Origin: an uncultured Eubacteriales bacterium
GTDB lineage: Bacteria; Bacillota; Clostridia; Oscillospirales; CAG-272
Direction: 5' to 3'
Length of the DNA: 64,000 bases
Assembly: GCA_934796165.1 (NCBI GenBank)
Contig: CAKVOU010000011.1
Coordinates: forward strand, 9,768 to 73,767
Part shown: positions 61,370 through 64,000 of the stretch, one piece after another
Numbering within the stretch: position 1 is the stretch's first letter
Layout of the letters: each line of letters begins with the position of its first letter
The notes under the pieces: model-generated
Told to the model about the DNA's origin: nothing
Seen by the model: the letters and a program-made list of their open reading frames with translations, nothing else
Database searches by the model: none
Translations under genes and position numbers: made by a program

Positions 61370-62757
61370 CAGAGCTCCATCACGTCATAGCCGAGGTAGT
61401 GGGTAAACGCTTCTTTCAGAATATCCGCCATGTGTCCCACGCCGATCGTCGTGTGATGACGGAAGCCGTTTCTTCCGAGCTTGATGAGTTTTCTCTGGAG
61501 GTCGTCGATCTGTGCAACGCCGCCGCATCCGAAAAATCCGTTTTCGATTTCATCGGACGTGAATCTGCCCTCGTCAACATAGAAGGTCAGCTTGCCGTTC
61601 TCCGTCTTGCAGTTGGAGAAGGTCATGTCAAACGCGGCGATTCTGCCCTCGTTCGCGCCCCATCCGCAGCCGGGACAACCCTTGGCAAACATCTTGTGGT
61701 CGGTCACAAGCCCCTTTTTCGTCATCAGGCTTTGCGCGGTCGAACCGCAGTGGAAGAGAATCACCTTGTTCTCATCTTCGCCGTAGTTGTTGTTCCAGTC
61801 GAGGCAAGCCGTGGGCTTTTCCGAAGCCAGGGACATTGAATACATATTGATTGCCGAGCACAGGTCGATCTCGCAGGAAGCAACGATCCCGCGGTCGTTG
61901 AGCTCGCTCAGAAGAACGCAGGGCGCAACGCCGAGCACCGTCTGCATTTCCTCCCAGCACCGGAGCGTCACGGCATTCAGGCGGAATTCCGCAATATAGT
62001 CGTCGATGACGACGGACACCTTCGCAAGCGTGGTGAGCTTCTCCTCCGGCACAAGCGAGAAATCGGTGTAATTCTTCAGGTGTTCCTTTCTTGCCGTCAC
62101 CTTTTCGTCGCTGTCCGCATACTGCCCGACGCGCCAGATCAGGTCGGACAGGTCAAAGGTCTCGCAGGTGATACCGTATTTCTGTAGCGTGATTTCATCG
62201 TAGCGCACCGTTTTGAATTTGGATGTTCTTGCGCCGAGAACGCCGATGGAAAAACGCTTCATTCCGTTTACGACACGGCAGACCGCGGCAAAGTCCGAAA
62301 GATTTTTCCGGAATGCTCCGGAAAGCGGGGAAACGACGTGCGGAGCAAATACCGTGTATCCGATGCCGTACTGATGGAATACGTCCTCGATGCTGAATTT
62401 TCCGCAGTAGGAATCGCGGCGGTGCTCGAAATCCATTTTCCCGATCTCATCGGGATATGCCTGAATGAAGATCGGCTTTCCGGCATTCTGAAGCGCCGCA
62501 ACCGCGCCGTTTTCATCGCTGAAATTCGGGAGCGACATGATTACACCGTCATATTCTCCCTCATGGCTTTTGAGCCATTCGGCGTATTTCCAGCCCTCTG
62601 CGCGTGTTTCCACCGCCCCGTATCGGGTCATGTCCTCCGGCGCGATCAGGTAATCGTAGCCGGCGTCCGTGACCGCCCTGACCATTTCCTCGCGTGCTCC
62701 CGCGATCAGGCTTGCCGGGAAGAACCCTCTGTTTCCGAAATACAATGCGAATCTCAT
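61369..62757 (-). CDS. L-fucose/L-arabinose isomerase family protein
   Basis: The 462-residue product belongs to the COG2407 group of sugar isomerases. The N-terminal Rossmann-like part has RFALYFGNRGFFPASL and EYDGVIMSLPNFSDE; the C-terminal catalytic part has CEIDLCSAINMYSMSLAS near residue 297 and LFHCGSTAQSL, where metal ligands (E, D, H) are expected. It would convert an aldose to a ketose as the first step. GGAGGG precedes the start at 62757. First gene of the leftward operon. Confidence 0.85.
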   Translation of the reverse strand: MRFALYFGNRGFFPASLIAGAREEMVRAVTDAGYDYLIAPEDMTRYGAVETRAEGWKYAEWLKSHEGEYDGVIMSLPNFSDENGAVAALQNAGKPIFIQAYPDEIGKMDFEHRRDSYCGKFSIEDVFHQYGIGYTVFAPHVVSPLSGAFRKNLSDFAAVCRVVNGMKRFSIGVLGARTSKFKTVRYDEITLQKYGITCETFDLSDLIWRVGQYADSDEKVTARKEHLKNYTDFSLVPEEKLTTLAKVSVVIDDYIAEFRLNAVTLRCWEEMQTVLGVAPCVLLSELNDRGIVASCEIDLCSAINMYSMSLASEKPTACLDWNNNYGEDENKVILFHCGSTAQSLMTKKGLVTDHKMFAKGCPGCGWGANEGRIAAFDMTFSNCKTENGKLTFYVDEGRFTSDEIENGFFGCGGVAQIDDLQRKLIKLGRNGFRHHTTIGVGHMADILKEAFTHYLGYDVMEL

Positions 62758-62785
62758 AAGTGCCCTCCGTTCGTAAATTTTTTTC

Positions 62786-62813
62786 TTGATTATATCACGA
62801 TCTGTGGTATAAT
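62786..62813 (+). promoter_or_regulatory. Promoter of the PocR/AraC regulator gene
   Basis: TTGATT (62786-62791), 16-base spacer, TATAAT (62808-62813). Confidence 0.75.
62789..62797 (-). promoter_or_regulatory. Extended -10 promoter of the sugar operon
   Basis: Minus strand TGA-TATAAT (62797-62789) without a good -35. It overlaps the -35 of the divergent regulator promoter, so the two compete and the operon probably needs an activator. Confidence 0.65.
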
Positions 62814-62860
62814 GATAGGCAGTAACATTCAGAAAACTGTAATTTCGTCCGAAAGGCGGG

Positions 62861-63700
62861 ATGTTTATGTCTTCTTTTTTCTACGACAGTGATCTGTTGC
62901 TGCTTCTTGAAAATTTCTACACGCTGACCGGAATCAGGATTGTTTTGTTTGACGCTGACTTCAACGAGGTTCTTTCCTATCCGGCGGGCGGTTCGTTCTG
63001 CTCTGTGATGAGAGAGAACAAGGAGTTTGATACGCTCTGCAAGGAAAGCGACCGGGTCTCGTTTGAAAAGTGCAGAAGAACGCATTCGCTTTGCGTTTAC
63101 AAGTGCCACGCCGGGCTTTATGAGGCAACCGCACCGATCACGCAGGGCGGCACCATCATCGGCTACATCATGTTCGGGCAGATCACGGACAACCGGGACA
63201 AAAGTGCGGTGTTGTCCGCCGCCGAGGCGCTGAGGAAACAGTACCTTCCCGATGCAGATATTTCGGAGAAGGCGAAGAAGATCAAATACAAAAGTCAGAA
63301 GCAGATCCTTGCCGCCTCCAAAATACTCGATGCCTGCACCAATTACATCATATTGAAAGAAATGATCCGTCCCCGGAAGGACGACCTCATGACCATGCTT
63401 TCCAATTATGTGGATCTGCACGTCGCGGAGGACATACGGGTCGGGGACATCTGCCGCGCCATGAATGTCAGCCGCACGCGCCTGTATGAAGAAACGAAGC
63501 AATACACAAACGGCGGCATTGCTTCGTTTATCCGGTTGAGGCGGCTGGAGGCTGCCAAAAAACTTGTTATGGAAACAAACCTGCCTGTTTCGGAAATCTC
63601 CGGCAGGGTCGGCTTTGTGGATTACAATTATTTTCTTCGCGTATTCAAAAAGCATTTTGGTGTTTCGCCGAAAAAAATGAAAGCCTTCGGAAACAAATGA
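62861..63700 (+). CDS. PocR-domain AraC family transcription regulator
   Basis: The 279-residue product has an N-terminal PocR sensory domain (about residues 10-165). It contains the Cys cluster DTLCKESDRVSFEKC...CVYKCHAGLYEATAPI, probably a metal or redox/ligand site, and GYIMFGQI. An AraC HTH pair occupies about residues 185-275 (ICRAMNVSRTRLYEETKQY and VSEISGRVGFVDYNYFLRVF). It is divergent from the sugar operon and shares its promoter region, so it likely activates it in response to a pathway ligand. ATG codons at 62861 and 62867 are both possible; the first was used. Confidence 0.92.
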   Translation: MFMSSFFYDSDLLLLLENFYTLTGIRIVLFDADFNEVLSYPAGGSFCSVMRENKEFDTLCKESDRVSFEKCRRTHSLCVYKCHAGLYEATAPITQGGTIIGYIMFGQITDNRDKSAVLSAAEALRKQYLPDADISEKAKKIKYKSQKQILAASKILDACTNYIILKEMIRPRKDDLMTMLSNYVDLHVAEDIRVGDICRAMNVSRTRLYEETKQYTNGGIASFIRLRRLEAAKKLVMETNLPVSEISGRVGFVDYNYFLRVFKKHFGVSPKKMKAFGNK

Positions 63701-63827
63701 TCCGTTCCGTACAAAAAAGAGAAGAGAACAGCGGGGGCGATTCCGGGGCGGGACGGTTACCGGTACCCCGACAAGCAGTTGTTCTTTTGTGACGTTGTGC
63801 CTCAATTTGAATTTATAAGTGATTATA

Positions 63828-63856
63828 TTGACATTTATTTCGAGGAATGGTATAAT
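63828..63856 (+). promoter_or_regulatory. Promoter upstream of the GACA tract (distal)
   Basis: Perfect TTGACA (63828-63833), 17-base spacer, TATAAT (63851-63856). No gene lies between it and the window end, so it drives a gene beyond. Bases 63701-63827 show nothing else. Confidence 0.85.
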
Positions 63857-63891
63857 ATTAATATCATTTTCCGAAAATCAACAAAAAACGC

Positions 63892-63920
63892 TTGACAAGG
63901 AGGAGCAGGTCGTGTACAAT
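63892..63920 (+). promoter_or_regulatory. Promoter upstream of the GACA tract (proximal)
   Basis: TTGACA (63892-63897), 17-base spacer, TACAAT (63915-63920), five bases before the start of the repeat. Confidence 0.75.
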
Positions 63921-63925
63921 GCCTT

Positions 63926-64000
<75 letters not shown>

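Overview
This window (about 57% G+C by eye) looks like chromosome from a member of the Bacillota, class Clostridia, most likely an uncultured Oscillospiraceae-like gut anaerobe. The reasons are a complete spoIIIA sporulation operon, a YtvI-type sporulation permease, T-box/SAM/FMN leaders of Firmicutes type, an ECF riboflavin transporter S component, a 2-hydroxyacyl-CoA dehydratase activase family locus, and nearly perfect sigma-A promoters with 17-base spacers. No phage genes, transposases or CRISPR arrays were seen.

Layout. 1-2.2 kb: end of a sugar ABC importer (binding protein fragment, permease). 2.2-12.9 kb: housekeeping genes in changing orientation: alaS with its T-box leader, a type II pantothenate kinase, the ribosome-rescue factor RqcH, two lipoproteins (one a cyclophilin), RNase H, a lone E2-type acyltransferase domain and a YtvI-like permease. 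13-26.5 kb: the information-processing core, with rpsT divergent from rpoB-rpoC, then rpsL-rpsG-fusA-tuf from a separate strong promoter. 26.5-30.4 kb: an FMN riboswitch before ribU, a small membrane exporter-like gene, and a SAM-I riboswitch before metK. 30.4-38 kb: recD2-comF, mreB, pepD, rlmB. 38-49.7 kb: a large protein joining an acidic repeat tract to a degenerate P1B-type-ATPase-like membrane region, the TIGR03960/TIGR03936 radical-SAM pair, a YczE/YitT-like membrane protein, and an acyl-CoA dehydratase activase-type protein split over two overlapping genes. 50-55.3 kb: spoIIIAA-AH. 55.6-57.7 kb: a sialidase-like lipoprotein plus an esterase. 57.8-58.1 kb: tRNA-Leu followed by two 108-bp direct repeats that carry part of the tRNA 3' end. 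58.1-63.7 kb: a four-gene sugar catabolic operon (isomerase, FGGY kinase, DUF4432 epimerase-like protein, class II aldolase) read leftward and a divergent PocR/AraC regulator. The window ends in a (GACA)n tetranucleotide tract just downstream of two good promoters.

How the parts work together. The centre supplies transcription and translation machinery; leaders couple alaS to tRNA-Ala charging, ribU to FMN and metK to SAM. The sialidase and esterase, the ABC importer and the sugar operon suggest a host- or diet-glycan lifestyle. The sugar operon reads as isomerization, phosphorylation and retro-aldol cleavage under a regulator sharing its promoter region.

Most unusual items: (i) a P1B-type-ATPase-like protein lacking the phosphorylation motif, fused to long ADAEEP-type repeats; (ii) a family of at least four intergenic stem-loops with the core GCGACTTCCGCC, each beyond the 3' end of a plus-strand gene; (iii) tRNA-Leu-derived tandem repeats that look like integration scars; (iv) the (GACA)n tract at a promoter; (v) an FMN aptamer with an insertion of about 155 nt; (vi) an apparent frameshift at the end of spoIIIAF.
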